Positions 8,928 to 17,807 of a stretch of DNA of 62,451 nt are shown piece by piece (position 1 is the first letter of the stretch; every line of letters starts with the position of its first letter). Both the position numbers and the translations under genes were made by a program. Origin of the DNA: CAYQPF01 sp964419225 (GTDB lineage Bacteria > Cloacimonadota > Cloacimonadia > Cloacimonadales > CAYQPF01); assembly GCA_964419225.1 (NCBI GenBank), contig CAYQPF010000011.1, positions 1 to 62,451 of the forward strand, in the 5' to 3' direction. Under the pieces are notes generated by a model. That model saw nothing but the letters and a program-made list of their open reading frames with translations. It searched no databases and was not told where the DNA came from.

Positions 8928-9527
8928 ATGAGCAGATTCTTTTTTAAAATTAATCTTAATAAATTTGGGGAGCTTAAGCAGCAGATAGAATCCGAGAGAA
9001 AGTTATTCATCAATATGTGTGTAATTTTTGGATTAGGATTTTTAGTATTGTATGGTTTTGTTCTCTATGTGAACAATACGCTGGATAAGAAGCTTGAAAA
9101 TCGTAAGGTGTATTTGAAGAGTTTGGAAGATCAGATAAAGACCTTCCAGGTAAGTGGTGATTATTTATCAACCAAAGACTTAGAAAGACTTTCCAAAGTA
9201 GCCTCTAATCGAATATTTTGGGCAAAAAAACTAGTAGCTTTGTCAGAGAAGACTAACAGTAAGATAGCGATAACTCACTTTGTTTTTAAGAATGAAGTAT
9301 TGAGTTTATTTGGTATTACAAAAGTTGATCCCGGACAAAAAGAATTTGATTTAATAGATGAGTTTATTGCCGGATTAAAAGGCAATCAGCAGATTAGCGG
9401 AGATTTTTCGAGCATACAGTTTGTGAAGTCAATGCGAGATAAAGAGAAGGCGATAGACATCATCAGATTCCAGGTTGATTGTATTGGTAAAGAGCATGGA
9501 AAGAAGAAAGGAGAAAAAGGGATATGA
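8928..9527 (+). CDS. pilN: Type IV pilus inner-membrane protein PilN
   Basis: A 199-residue bitopic protein: a short cytoplasmic N-terminus (MSRFFFKINLNKFG), one membrane helix (~residues 29-50, INMCVIFGLGFLVLYGFVLY), a coiled-coil stretch and a periplasmic ferredoxin-like domain. The N-terminal INLN peptide matches the short segment by which PilN docks on PilM. It overlaps the next start by four bases (ATGA), showing translational coupling. Assignment rests on topology and position as well as the INLN motif. Confidence 0.85.
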   Translation: MSRFFFKINLNKFGELKQQIESERKLFINMCVIFGLGFLVLYGFVLYVNNTLDKKLENRKVYLKSLEDQIKTFQVSGDYLSTKDLERLSKVASNRIFWAKKLVALSEKTNSKIAITHFVFKNEVLSLFGITKVDPGQKEFDLIDEFIAGLKGNQQISGDFSSIQFVKSMRDKEKAIDIIRFQVDCIGKEHGKKKGEKGI

Positions 9528-10075
9528 ATACCAAGCAGAACTATTTAATCCTAATGGCAGTTATTGTTGTTATCAGCTTTTTCTTTCTAAGTACTGGTAG
9601 TGCGATCATCAATGGGAAAATTAGTACAATCAAAAAAACTGAGAAGAAAATTAAAAAAGCTCAGGAAAAGCTTAATAGTGCAAAAGTGTTGAATCAACAG
9701 TTAATGCAGGTATCTAAAGTAATAGAAAATGCATTAACTAATGAGAAGGAATATGCACCATCAGATGCCAATATATTTGTAAAGCAGTTAGCAGATTTGG
9801 CTGATCAGTACAAGATAGCAGTATATGGTGTATTTCCCCGTATAAATTCAGCGAGTGCCAATATTTTGGAACAACAGTATTCAATGGAAATTGAGTGTAC
9901 TTATGTTCAACTTGGGCAATTGCTTTCATCCTTGGAGAGTTTGGATCAGATTGTGAAGATCAATACGATAGATGTAAGGCCTATGGGTCAGGACAAGAAT
10001 GCGACAGCCAAGGAAGCAACACATTATAAAATTTTACTTGAATTATCAACATTCAAAATTGTTAAGGAGGCATAA
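9524..10075 (+). CDS. pilO: Type IV pilus inner-membrane protein PilO
   Basis: A 183-residue protein with one N-terminal membrane helix (~8-25), a basic coiled coil (KKTEKKIKKAQEKL) and a periplasmic domain typical of PilO. It overlaps pilN by ATGA at the start, and its TAA stop overlaps the next ATG (TAATG). PilN and PilO form the heterodimer that links PilM to the secretin. Sequence motifs are weak in this family; the call leans on order and topology. Confidence 0.84.
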   Translation: MNTKQNYLILMAVIVVISFFFLSTGSAIINGKISTIKKTEKKIKKAQEKLNSAKVLNQQLMQVSKVIENALTNEKEYAPSDANIFVKQLADLADQYKIAVYGVFPRINSASANILEQQYSMEIECTYVQLGQLLSSLESLDQIVKINTIDVRPMGQDKNATAKEATHYKILLELSTFKIVKEA

Positions 10076-10614
10076 TGGAAAGCAAATATTTGAAAGACTT
10101 TGTGATTGCTTTAGTTTTCATTATGCTGTTTGTATTTGGAGTACGGGATTATAACTTTTACAAAAAAGCAGAGGCCGTTTCCGAAGAATCAAAGTATAAA
10201 AACTTAGCATTAGATGATGTACTTTTAAAGAGAATTCAAGAGATTGAGACATCGATCCAGGATCGTAAAATGTTCGTATTTACAGTAGTAAAAGATCCTT
10301 TGGAACAAAACCTGATAGTAAAGACACAGGTTGATTTACAAAAGCAATGGGAAGAGATGGTTGCCTCAATGATGAGATTGGCTGCAACTTTTGTAGATTC
10401 TCGTGGTGCAAAGCGTGCTTATATTTCGTATGCAGGAAAGAACTGGGATGTAAAAGCCGGAGATCAGATTGGCGATCGTAAGATAGTAGAGATCCAACAA
10501 GGCAGAGTTTATTTTACACAGGGCGGAATGAAAGGTTTTATTGATGTACAACCGATTCCAGCTAAACCAGCTTCGCTTGATGAAAATAAAGCAGCTAATC
10601 AATATAATTGGTAA
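10075..10614 (+). CDS. PilP/GspC-like periplasmic linker protein
   Basis: A 179-residue protein with an N-terminal membrane anchor (~residues 8-24) rather than a lipobox, a helical stalk, and a C-terminal beta-domain (AYISYAGKNWDVKAGDQIGDRKIVEIQQGRVYF, residues ~120-153; motif GDQIGDRKIVEI) that resembles the homology region by which PilP or GspC contacts the secretin. It lies between pilO and pilQ, where PilP belongs. The lack of a lipoprotein signal makes it more GspC-like in topology. Confidence 0.75.
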   Translation: MESKYLKDFVIALVFIMLFVFGVRDYNFYKKAEAVSEESKYKNLALDDVLLKRIQEIETSIQDRKMFVFTVVKDPLEQNLIVKTQVDLQKQWEEMVASMMRLAATFVDSRGAKRAYISYAGKNWDVKAGDQIGDRKIVEIQQGRVYFTQGGMKGFIDVQPIPAKPASLDENKAANQYNW

Positions 10615-10635
10615 ATAAAAATATAAGGAGCATTT

Positions 10636-12051
10636 ATGGAGATGTCCAATATCAAAAATAAAAGTCTGTTCTTTATCTTCGTAGCATTGTTAGTGATTTT
10701 TTCCAGCAACTGTTTGTTTGCTGCAAATGATTTAGCAAAAACAAAAGTTACTCTTGATGCCGAAGATGCTTCCATTTCCTTTGTTTTGGCATCAATTGCT
10801 AAAATGAGTAATTGTAACATTGTTTTATCTTTGGAAAGCGGAGCAACCGGCGGAGCCGGAACCGGTACCAAAGAGCAGAAAGATGAAAAGAAGATAACAG
10901 TTCATTTAAAAGAAGTACCTGTAGAGCAAGCCATCGGTTTAGTTGTTAAATCAGTTGGGTTATCTTACAAATTTGTAGGTGACAATACCTTTCTGGTTGG
11001 AACCGCTGCAAATATTAGTGAAGAAGTAGGCGAGAGAAGCTATATAGTAAATTTGAATAATGTGAATGCAGAAAAGATGTCAAAGGCTTTCAGTATTCTT
11101 CCTGGAAAGGTAACTCCAATCCAAGGTCAGAATGCAGTATTAATTAATGCAAATCCAGAGAGTTATGCTCAGTTTGCCAAATTAATTGAAACACTTGATG
11201 TACCACAGAAACAGATTGAAATCAGAGCAAGATTAATCGAAGTATCAATTAATGATTCTAAGAAATATGGTATTGACTGGTCTAAATTGAATCATTTGAC
11301 CACAATATTAGCAGAAGACCCCAAAAATGGTGACGGCATTGGCTTACCTTTCAATTATACAGATGAAACCGGAACATTACCTTTTGGTGACAAGATTAAG
11401 TATGGCGTAATGCCGGATGAACAGTATTTCCAGAGAATGGATGATTGGGGTGATGTAGGTAATTTCAGTCGTCAGTTAACAGCATTTGATATCACTATTG
11501 ATTGGTTATTACAAAACAATGCTGCTAAAGTTTTAACCGATACCAGAATCACAGCTTTAAATGGTGAAGAAGCTGAGATCTTTATTGGCGAAGTAATTCC
11601 TTTTGTTGTTATGAATAATGACAAGCAGGTTCAGGTAGAAAGAGAATCTGCAGGTATAAAGTTGAAAGTCAATCCATCAATCAACAGTAGTGGCATGATT
11701 ACAACAACGATTAACCCTGAAGTAAGTTCAATTACAGATTTAGTTGGTGGATATGTGCCCAGGACTAAACTAAGAAGAATTACATCTACAGTTACTGTTC
11801 CAGATAACAGCAAGATTATCGTAGGTGGTTTATTGAGTTCAAATATAATTCATACAACCAACAAAGTTCCCTTCTTAGGTGACTTACCTTTGATTGGAAA
11901 ATTCTTCCAACATCAGATAGAAATCATTAGTAATTCTGATTTAATTATTGAAATTACACCCAGAGTTATTGATTTGAATAATGAAAAGTATGATATTGAA
12001 GTTGATAAAAGACTTGAAAAAGAATTAATTAAAAAGACAAAACAGGAGTAA
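10636..12051 (+). CDS. pilQ: Outer-membrane secretin PilQ
   Basis: A 471-residue secretin. A signal peptide (to ~residue 30, ...NCLFAAND) is followed by N-domains (KVTLDAEDASISFVLASIA, ~35-55; a second KH-like domain ~130-185 with IQGQNAVLINA) and the beta-barrel core, ending in the secretin signature VPFLGDLPLIGKFF (~410-423). Short for PilQ because AMIN domains are absent. It forms the outer-membrane pore for the pilus. AAGGAG precedes ATG 10636; a second ATG two codons later is possible. The next gene starts two bases after its stop. Confidence 0.94.
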   Translation: MEMSNIKNKSLFFIFVALLVIFSSNCLFAANDLAKTKVTLDAEDASISFVLASIAKMSNCNIVLSLESGATGGAGTGTKEQKDEKKITVHLKEVPVEQAIGLVVKSVGLSYKFVGDNTFLVGTAANISEEVGERSYIVNLNNVNAEKMSKAFSILPGKVTPIQGQNAVLINANPESYAQFAKLIETLDVPQKQIEIRARLIEVSINDSKKYGIDWSKLNHLTTILAEDPKNGDGIGLPFNYTDETGTLPFGDKIKYGVMPDEQYFQRMDDWGDVGNFSRQLTAFDITIDWLLQNNAAKVLTDTRITALNGEEAEIFIGEVIPFVVMNNDKQVQVERESAGIKLKVNPSINSSGMITTTINPEVSSITDLVGGYVPRTKLRRITSTVTVPDNSKIIVGGLLSSNIIHTTNKVPFLGDLPLIGKFFQHQIEIISNSDLIIEITPRVIDLNNEKYDIEVDKRLEKELIKKTKQE

Positions 12052-12053
12052 CA

Positions 12054-14651
12054 ATGAAGTCCTTTAAAATTAACTATCTGTTCCTTGTCGTAATTATTTT
12101 ATTGGGATTGTTCTTATCTGCATGTGATGACAGATCCAAAAAAGTAACAGCTCCCATTCCTGAGTCAGATACACTGAAAATTGCATATATTGGTGCATCA
12201 CCTTTAGTTGTATATACTAATGATGACAACTCTATATCCACAATCAGCTGTAAAGTTACTGATTTGACTAATCAACCCGAGCCAAATGTACTGGTTAAAT
12301 TTAAGAGTACCAATTTAAATGATAGTACATCTATTGGTAATATTATCGGTGAAGCGTTAACAGATGAGCAGGGTATTGCCACAACAAGTTTTAAGGCAGG
12401 CAATATTGAGCTGACAAATGCAACAGGTGATACGGTAAAAATCGTAGCAAGTGTTGGAACCTCTTTAACTAAAACATTTACAAAAATTATAATGAAGACA
12501 GCTCCATCTCCAGATGATTCACTAAAGATCACAGGATTTGAAGTTGATTATTTCCCTAATCCTGAGGATACCGTAGTTTATGCAAATGATGATGGATCTT
12601 ACATAGACATATCAATATTTGTGAAGAATAATAAAGTACCACAGGAAGCCATTGAAGGGTTAACAGTTAATTTCAGTTGTAATGTAAATAATGCATTCCT
12701 GATATTCCAGGCAATTACAGATAATCAGGGTGTTGCCAGATCTATCTTTAAGGCTGGTCATGCTACTCCTGGTTCTGCAATAATTACAGCCAGAATTGGC
12801 CAAACAGTAATGGCAAGAAGGACAGTAACCATAGTACGTCAGCCAATAGTACAGAGTGTGTCGATATCATATAATGCCGGAATTCCCTGGATAGTAAATC
12901 AGGAAAATAATATTCAGGCTTCTGCACAGTATGATAATGGACATCCTGTAAAGGACAGTACGAATATAACATTTACAGCTCCAACCGGTGTTTTATTATA
13001 TAACGGAATGGAATACATTAGTTCTGTAACTGCGAAAACAGTTAATGGATCTGCTAATGTTACATACAGAGCACCGTTGAATTCAGGTATAGTTGAGATA
13101 AAAGCAACCTGTAGTAGTAAAGATGATACGGAAAATATAAATATTCAGGCAGATACACCTAAAACAATCAATATGGCAACATACACAGTTGATGATACTA
13201 CAGCGACGAATCAGACCTATATTGACACGAATGAGAATCATACATTGAGAGTCAGGACATTCCTGAGTGATCAGTATAACAATCCTATTTTTGCCAAGGT
13301 AGTCAGATATACGACCACTTTGGGAACAATTACCAGTTCTGACACAACCAATTCTATTGGTTATGCAGAGGCTATATTTACGGCAGGAATGATTCCTGGT
13401 AATGCTCAAATTACAGCAACCTGTGACACAATCACAGCGAAATGTCAGGTTAACATTATTTCTGATGAAGTTCAGAGTATGCAGTTCATCTTTACTGGTA
13501 ATATTGATATTAATATTGCCGGAACAGGTGGAACCGAGTCAGCTAACATTGATTTAAAATTACTTGACTCCAATGGCAACATAGTAATGGATAGTAAACG
13601 GATTAAGTTCGAAATTATCCATAATACTGAAGGGCCTAATGCAACTAATGCAACGTTAAACGGAGATGGAACAACAGGGACAATAGTGCCAGTTTTCACA
13701 GTTAACGGGATAGCATCAGTAGCTGTATTATCAGGTTTGAATGCAGGAATAGTCGAGTTAAAGGCTACTTTACAGGAACCTGATCCCAGACCTGGTCATG
13801 AAGGTGACTGGATTGATACAGAAATTATGGCTACAAAGAATAACATTATTGTACATGCAGGACCACCTCATCGTGTAACATTTGCGATTGGTGGTAATAA
13901 TACAGGTGTATCTGTAGGTGCCGGTAACTATAAAGTTCAGGTATCAGCAATGGTAACCGATGAATGGGGTAATCCATGTGATTACGGTACAGCCGTGACA
14001 TTCCAGATAGTTCCTCCAGTAACAGGAGATCCTGATTCACTTGTAAATGCAACAATAGAAGCTGTTTCATATATTGGTAATTGGAATGTTGACGGAGATT
14101 CTACTGCAGGTACAGCATATACAACATTGATATATGACGGTTCAAATTCTAATGACAGCTTTACAATAAAGGCTATTGTTGGTGGTATTCAGCCACAAAC
14201 AACCTTAGTTTTACCGATGCAGAATGCAACAGTAGAGGCAGTAGTAGTACCGTCTCACTATGATTTTGGTAATGGTAATACAGCAACTTCAGGCAAAGTA
14301 ATGATAAAGTTGATAATTAGAGATGATCAGGGTAACTTGCTCCATAATGTTCCAGTAACATTTGGTTCTGACTTTGGTTATTTTGATAATGATTTAGCTC
14401 CGAATGGTCAATGGGATCCGGGTGATGAATTAGCATATTCATATACTGAAGATGATCCAGATGATATCCTAGTTTCACCACCAGCGGGAGTAGGAGCTCT
14501 TAATAAGTATATTTACTTTAAGAAAGCATCCTTCAATCCACCAGGACCTGGTGCATTATATTTGGATACACCGGTAAATATTACGATTACCTTATTGGGT
14601 GCCGGGACAAATCCTTTCCCAGTCTCCTTTGTAGTCAGAGTGTACGCTTAA
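12054..14651 (+). CDS. Large lipoprotein with tandem Ig-like (Big/invasin-type) domains
   Basis: An 865-residue lipoprotein. The signal ends in the lipobox LSAC (Cys24), followed by DD. The body is ~7 beta-sandwich repeats of ~90-120 residues, several with the Big_1/invasin signature of a linker such as TDEQGIATTSFKAG or TDNQGVARSIFKAGHA. It starts 2 bases after pilQ and ends before a hairpin ahead of pilB, so it is embedded in the pilus operon. A role at the outer membrane near the secretin, as an adhesin or pilotin-like stabiliser, is inference. In E. coli Asp after the lipid Cys retains lipoproteins at the inner membrane; whether that holds here is unknown. Confidence 0.85.
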   Translation: MKSFKINYLFLVVIILLGLFLSACDDRSKKVTAPIPESDTLKIAYIGASPLVVYTNDDNSISTISCKVTDLTNQPEPNVLVKFKSTNLNDSTSIGNIIGEALTDEQGIATTSFKAGNIELTNATGDTVKIVASVGTSLTKTFTKIIMKTAPSPDDSLKITGFEVDYFPNPEDTVVYANDDGSYIDISIFVKNNKVPQEAIEGLTVNFSCNVNNAFLIFQAITDNQGVARSIFKAGHATPGSAIITARIGQTVMARRTVTIVRQPIVQSVSISYNAGIPWIVNQENNIQASAQYDNGHPVKDSTNITFTAPTGVLLYNGMEYISSVTAKTVNGSANVTYRAPLNSGIVEIKATCSSKDDTENINIQADTPKTINMATYTVDDTTATNQTYIDTNENHTLRVRTFLSDQYNNPIFAKVVRYTTTLGTITSSDTTNSIGYAEAIFTAGMIPGNAQITATCDTITAKCQVNIISDEVQSMQFIFTGNIDINIAGTGGTESANIDLKLLDSNGNIVMDSKRIKFEIIHNTEGPNATNATLNGDGTTGTIVPVFTVNGIASVAVLSGLNAGIVELKATLQEPDPRPGHEGDWIDTEIMATKNNIIVHAGPPHRVTFAIGGNNTGVSVGAGNYKVQVSAMVTDEWGNPCDYGTAVTFQIVPPVTGDPDSLVNATIEAVSYIGNWNVDGDSTAGTAYTTLIYDGSNSNDSFTIKAIVGGIQPQTTLVLPMQNATVEAVVVPSHYDFGNGNTATSGKVMIKLIIRDDQGNLLHNVPVTFGSDFGYFDNDLAPNGQWDPGDELAYSYTEDDPDDILVSPPAGVGALNKYIYFKKASFNPPGPGALYLDTPVNITITLLGAGTNPFPVSFVVRVYA

Positions 14652-14665
14652 TAGAATAAAATATA

Positions 14666-14697
14666 GCGGGTGAAATACTTTCACCCGCAGTTTTAAG
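14666..14697 (+). terminator. Hairpin before pilB (attenuator or processing site)
   Basis: A perfect 10-bp stem GCGGGTGAAA/TTTCACCCGC with a 3-base loop is followed by AGTTTTA. The T-run is short, so partial termination or mRNA processing between the upstream operon and pilBC is more likely than a full stop. Confidence 0.6.
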
Positions 14698-14705
14698 GAG
14701 AAGAT

Positions 14706-16418
14706 ATGGCTTTTAACCCTCAATTTTCAAAATTGGGTGAAATATTAGTTCATAATGGTTATGCGACCCAGGAGCAAGTTAAAGAAGGTTTGATAAAACA
14801 GGCTAACTTTGGTTTGAAAGTCGGGGAAGCACTTGTCAAGATGGGGTATTTGACTGAGAAGAATCTTCTTCAGGCACTTCATCAACAGCTTGATTTGGAT
14901 ATTGTTGATGAAAATTCTTTGATGGAACTCAGTGCAGATACCGTTAGTTTGATCCCTGAACCTTTTGCAGTTCAAAACAGGGTAATAGCATTAAGAGCTG
15001 ATGGTGATACAGTTGTTGTAGCGACAACAGACCCGGAGAATATACTTGTAATAGATAGTCTCAAGAAAATTCTGCAGAAGAATGTTAAGACTGTATTAAT
15101 CGCCGACACAACATTAACAGATACTTTGGAAAAATACTATAAGACAATTCGTACAACCAGTCAGGTCGAAGATGCTGTAGGTGGTTTCGAGTTTGTAGCA
15201 GTAGATGATGAAGAGAACGAGATTAATGTTGATAAGTCCAGTGCAGATGCAGATGCACCTGTAGTGAAGCTTCTTAATTTGATCATAACAGAAGCAATCA
15301 AATCCAATACAACAGATATTCACATAGAACCTTTATTAAAATGCACGAGAGTAAGATTTCGTATTGATGGTGCCTTGAGAGAAGTAATGAATCCTCCTAT
15401 CGGAATGCACCCGGGAATAATATCCCTGGTAAAAGTTATGTCAAAATTGAATATAGCGGAAAGACGTTTACCACAGGATGGTCATATTTCTTTGAAGACC
15501 TCGATCAAAAGCGTTGATGTGCGTGTATCTATTACACCGACAGTATGGGGTGAAAAGGTAGTTATGCGTCTTCTTGATAAAGGAGATTTTGGTTTTACCT
15601 TAACTACACTGGGATTTGATGAAGAGAATTTGACCATATTTAAGAATTGGATCAGAAGACCTTATGGTATTATTATCGTATCCGGACCTACCGGTAGCGG
15701 TAAATCAACCACATTGCATGCTGCATTAAAAACTATTCAGGACATTGAAACCAATATAGTAACAGTGGAAGATCCTGTGGAATACCGTTTAGAAGGTATA
15801 ACCCAGATTGAAGCATATGAGAAGATCGGTTTAACTTTTGGAGCTGCACTTAGATCTGTATTACGTCAGGATCCTGATGTAGTTCTAATTGGTGAAATTC
15901 GTGACGAAGAAACAGCAGACATTGCAATAAAATTCTCACTTACCGGTCACTTGGTGTTTACAACACTCCATGCTAATGATGCTCCATCTACCGTTACCCG
16001 TTTGATAGATATTGGAATACCGTCGTATTTGGTAGGTTCATCGCTTAATCTTGTAATGGCACAGAGGCTTATGAGAAAGATTTGTAAGCATTGCAAGACA
16101 GATTATGTTCCTAAACCTGATGAAATCAAGAACGCCGGTATCTCGGAAGAAGATGCCAAAACAATCAAATTCAAAATCGGTGCTGGGTGTGTACATTGTG
16201 ACAACACCGGCTATGCAGGCAGAACCGGTATTTTTGAGATGCTGCAGGTAAATTCTGAAGTCAGAAAGCTGATTTTTGAAGGTGCAAATCAGGACCTGAT
16301 CAGAGAGAAAGCACTCCAAAATGGTATGCAAACGCTTCATGAAAGTGCTATGAAGAAAATGTGTAACGGCGAGACTTCCATAAAGGAAGTTGTAAAAATG
16401 ACTGTAATCGATTTATAA
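14706..16418 (+). CDS. pilB: Type IV pilus extension ATPase PilB
   Basis: A 570-residue GspE/PilB ATPase. It has an N-terminal MshEN domain (~1-150), then Walker A GPTGSGKST (~327-335), ITVEDP-type Asp box (IVTVEDPVEYRLEG), Walker B RQDPDVVLIGEIRDEET (~391-407), the His box TGHLVFTTLHAND, and a four-cysteine zinc site (CKHC near 457 and CVHCDNTGYAGRTGIFE near 499). The N-domain and zinc site separate it from PilT. It drives pilus assembly with the PilC platform encoded next. An AAGGAG site lies before the ATG. Confidence 0.94.
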   Translation: MAFNPQFSKLGEILVHNGYATQEQVKEGLIKQANFGLKVGEALVKMGYLTEKNLLQALHQQLDLDIVDENSLMELSADTVSLIPEPFAVQNRVIALRADGDTVVVATTDPENILVIDSLKKILQKNVKTVLIADTTLTDTLEKYYKTIRTTSQVEDAVGGFEFVAVDDEENEINVDKSSADADAPVVKLLNLIITEAIKSNTTDIHIEPLLKCTRVRFRIDGALREVMNPPIGMHPGIISLVKVMSKLNIAERRLPQDGHISLKTSIKSVDVRVSITPTVWGEKVVMRLLDKGDFGFTLTTLGFDEENLTIFKNWIRRPYGIIIVSGPTGSGKSTTLHAALKTIQDIETNIVTVEDPVEYRLEGITQIEAYEKIGLTFGAALRSVLRQDPDVVLIGEIRDEETADIAIKFSLTGHLVFTTLHANDAPSTVTRLIDIGIPSYLVGSSLNLVMAQRLMRKICKHCKTDYVPKPDEIKNAGISEEDAKTIKFKIGAGCVHCDNTGYAGRTGIFEMLQVNSEVRKLIFEGANQDLIREKALQNGMQTLHESAMKKMCNGETSIKEVVKMTVIDL

Positions 16419-16432
16419 AAAGGATTTAATAT

Positions 16433-17686
16433 ATGGCAGCTTTTTCATATATAATAAAGGATGTTAAGGGTACAAGAGTAGAAGGTACGATCAAGGCTTC
16501 TTCTCTTGATGAAGCTATTGAAAAACTCAGCAAAGAAGGCGGTACCCTTATCGCTGTGAAGAGCATCACTGAAGGTGCTTTCAAAGGAAAACTTTCTCTG
16601 TTTGATAAGTTGTTGCTTACAATTTACAAACTCAGAACAGGTATTTCTTTGAGACTCCTAGTGTTTTTCACAAGACAATTAGCTACGATGTTCTCCGCTG
16701 GTCTTACAATAGAAAAAGCTATCAGCGATCTGGAAAAAGAAGAAAAGAATAAGAAATTCCGAAAAGTACTGAAGAAAATCAGTGATGATATTAGAAAAGG
16801 TTTTAGTTTATCTGAATCTTTGGAACAACATCCCGGTATATTTAACCCGCTTTATATAGCTTTGGTTAAAGCCGGTGAAGTTTCCGGTACACTTCATACT
16901 GTTCTGAATGAACTTTCAGATTATTTGGAAAAAGTTGAAGATACCAGAAGAAAGGTTGGCTCTGCCCTAACTTATCCTCTTTTCATTATTGTTTTCTTAT
17001 GTGGTGTAGTATGGGGTTTATTCTACTATATTATCCCGATGTTTGCAGAAGTATATAGCAGATTTGGTGCTGATTTACCTCTGCCGACTCAGGTTGCGAT
17101 CAAAATTAGTAATATAATCACTCAGAATTTATTTGCCACGATAGTGTTAATAATACTATCACTTTTCTGTGTATTTCTTATATATCTGACAGATAGAGGT
17201 CGTTATACTTTCGATGTAATAAAGCTAAAGATACCAGTAATAGGAAATATGATTAATAATTCCATTATGAGTAAATTTGCGAGAACTTTCAGTATTCTAA
17301 TGGCAGCAGGTGTGCCAATTCTAGATACTTTAGAATTGGTAGAGCATGTTGTACAAAATGCTGTTGTGGAAAATGCAGTCAGAAAAGCGAGAATAATGGT
17401 AAAAGAAGGCTACAGTATAGCTGGTGCTTTCAAAAAGACCAATGTTTTTCCTTCTACATTGCTCCAGTTAACTGCAACAGGTGAAGAAACCGGTGATATG
17501 GATAAGTTATTATCCAAAGCTGCAGAATTCTATGAAAAACTCGTTGACTCTGTAATTGACAGATTAACGACACTTATAGAACCTTTCCTGATTATTATCA
17601 TGGCTGCAGTTGTAGGAACAATTATTGTTGTTGTATATCTGCCTATCTTCAATTTAGGTATGGCAATCAGTGCAGGCAACAAATAG
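16433..17686 (+). CDS. pilC: Type IV pilus inner-membrane platform protein PilC
   Basis: A 417-residue GspF/PilC protein: a cytoplasmic N-domain (FSYIIKDVKGTRVEGTI), then two T2SSF domains (~75-195 with FTRQLATMFSAGLTIEKAI, and ~280-400 with FARTFSILMAAGVPILDTLELV), each followed by membrane helices (~180-205, ~230-250, ~380-405). It is the platform on which PilB acts. It begins 14 bases after pilB and is followed by a strong terminator, ending the pilus cluster. Confidence 0.94.
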   Translation: MAAFSYIIKDVKGTRVEGTIKASSLDEAIEKLSKEGGTLIAVKSITEGAFKGKLSLFDKLLLTIYKLRTGISLRLLVFFTRQLATMFSAGLTIEKAISDLEKEEKNKKFRKVLKKISDDIRKGFSLSESLEQHPGIFNPLYIALVKAGEVSGTLHTVLNELSDYLEKVEDTRRKVGSALTYPLFIIVFLCGVVWGLFYYIIPMFAEVYSRFGADLPLPTQVAIKISNIITQNLFATIVLIILSLFCVFLIYLTDRGRYTFDVIKLKIPVIGNMINNSIMSKFARTFSILMAAGVPILDTLELVEHVVQNAVVENAVRKARIMVKEGYSIAGAFKKTNVFPSTLLQLTATGEETGDMDKLLSKAAEFYEKLVDSVIDRLTTLIEPFLIIIMAAVVGTIIVVVYLPIFNLGMAISAGNK

Positions 17687-17706
17687 TAAAATAAACATAA
17701 TACTAA

Positions 17707-17738
17707 AAGAGGCATCATTTGGTGCCTCTTTTTTTTTT
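17707..17738 (+). terminator. Terminator of the pilus cluster
   Basis: An 8-bp stem AAGAGGCA/TGCCTCTT is followed directly by an unbroken run of ten T, 20 bases after the pilC stop. Confidence 0.92.
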
Positions 17739-17807
17739 GAAAAAAATCTTGCCTTTATCTCCTATATATTTAGTGTGTAGCACAAAGTTAGAAATAAAGA
17801 GGTAGAA

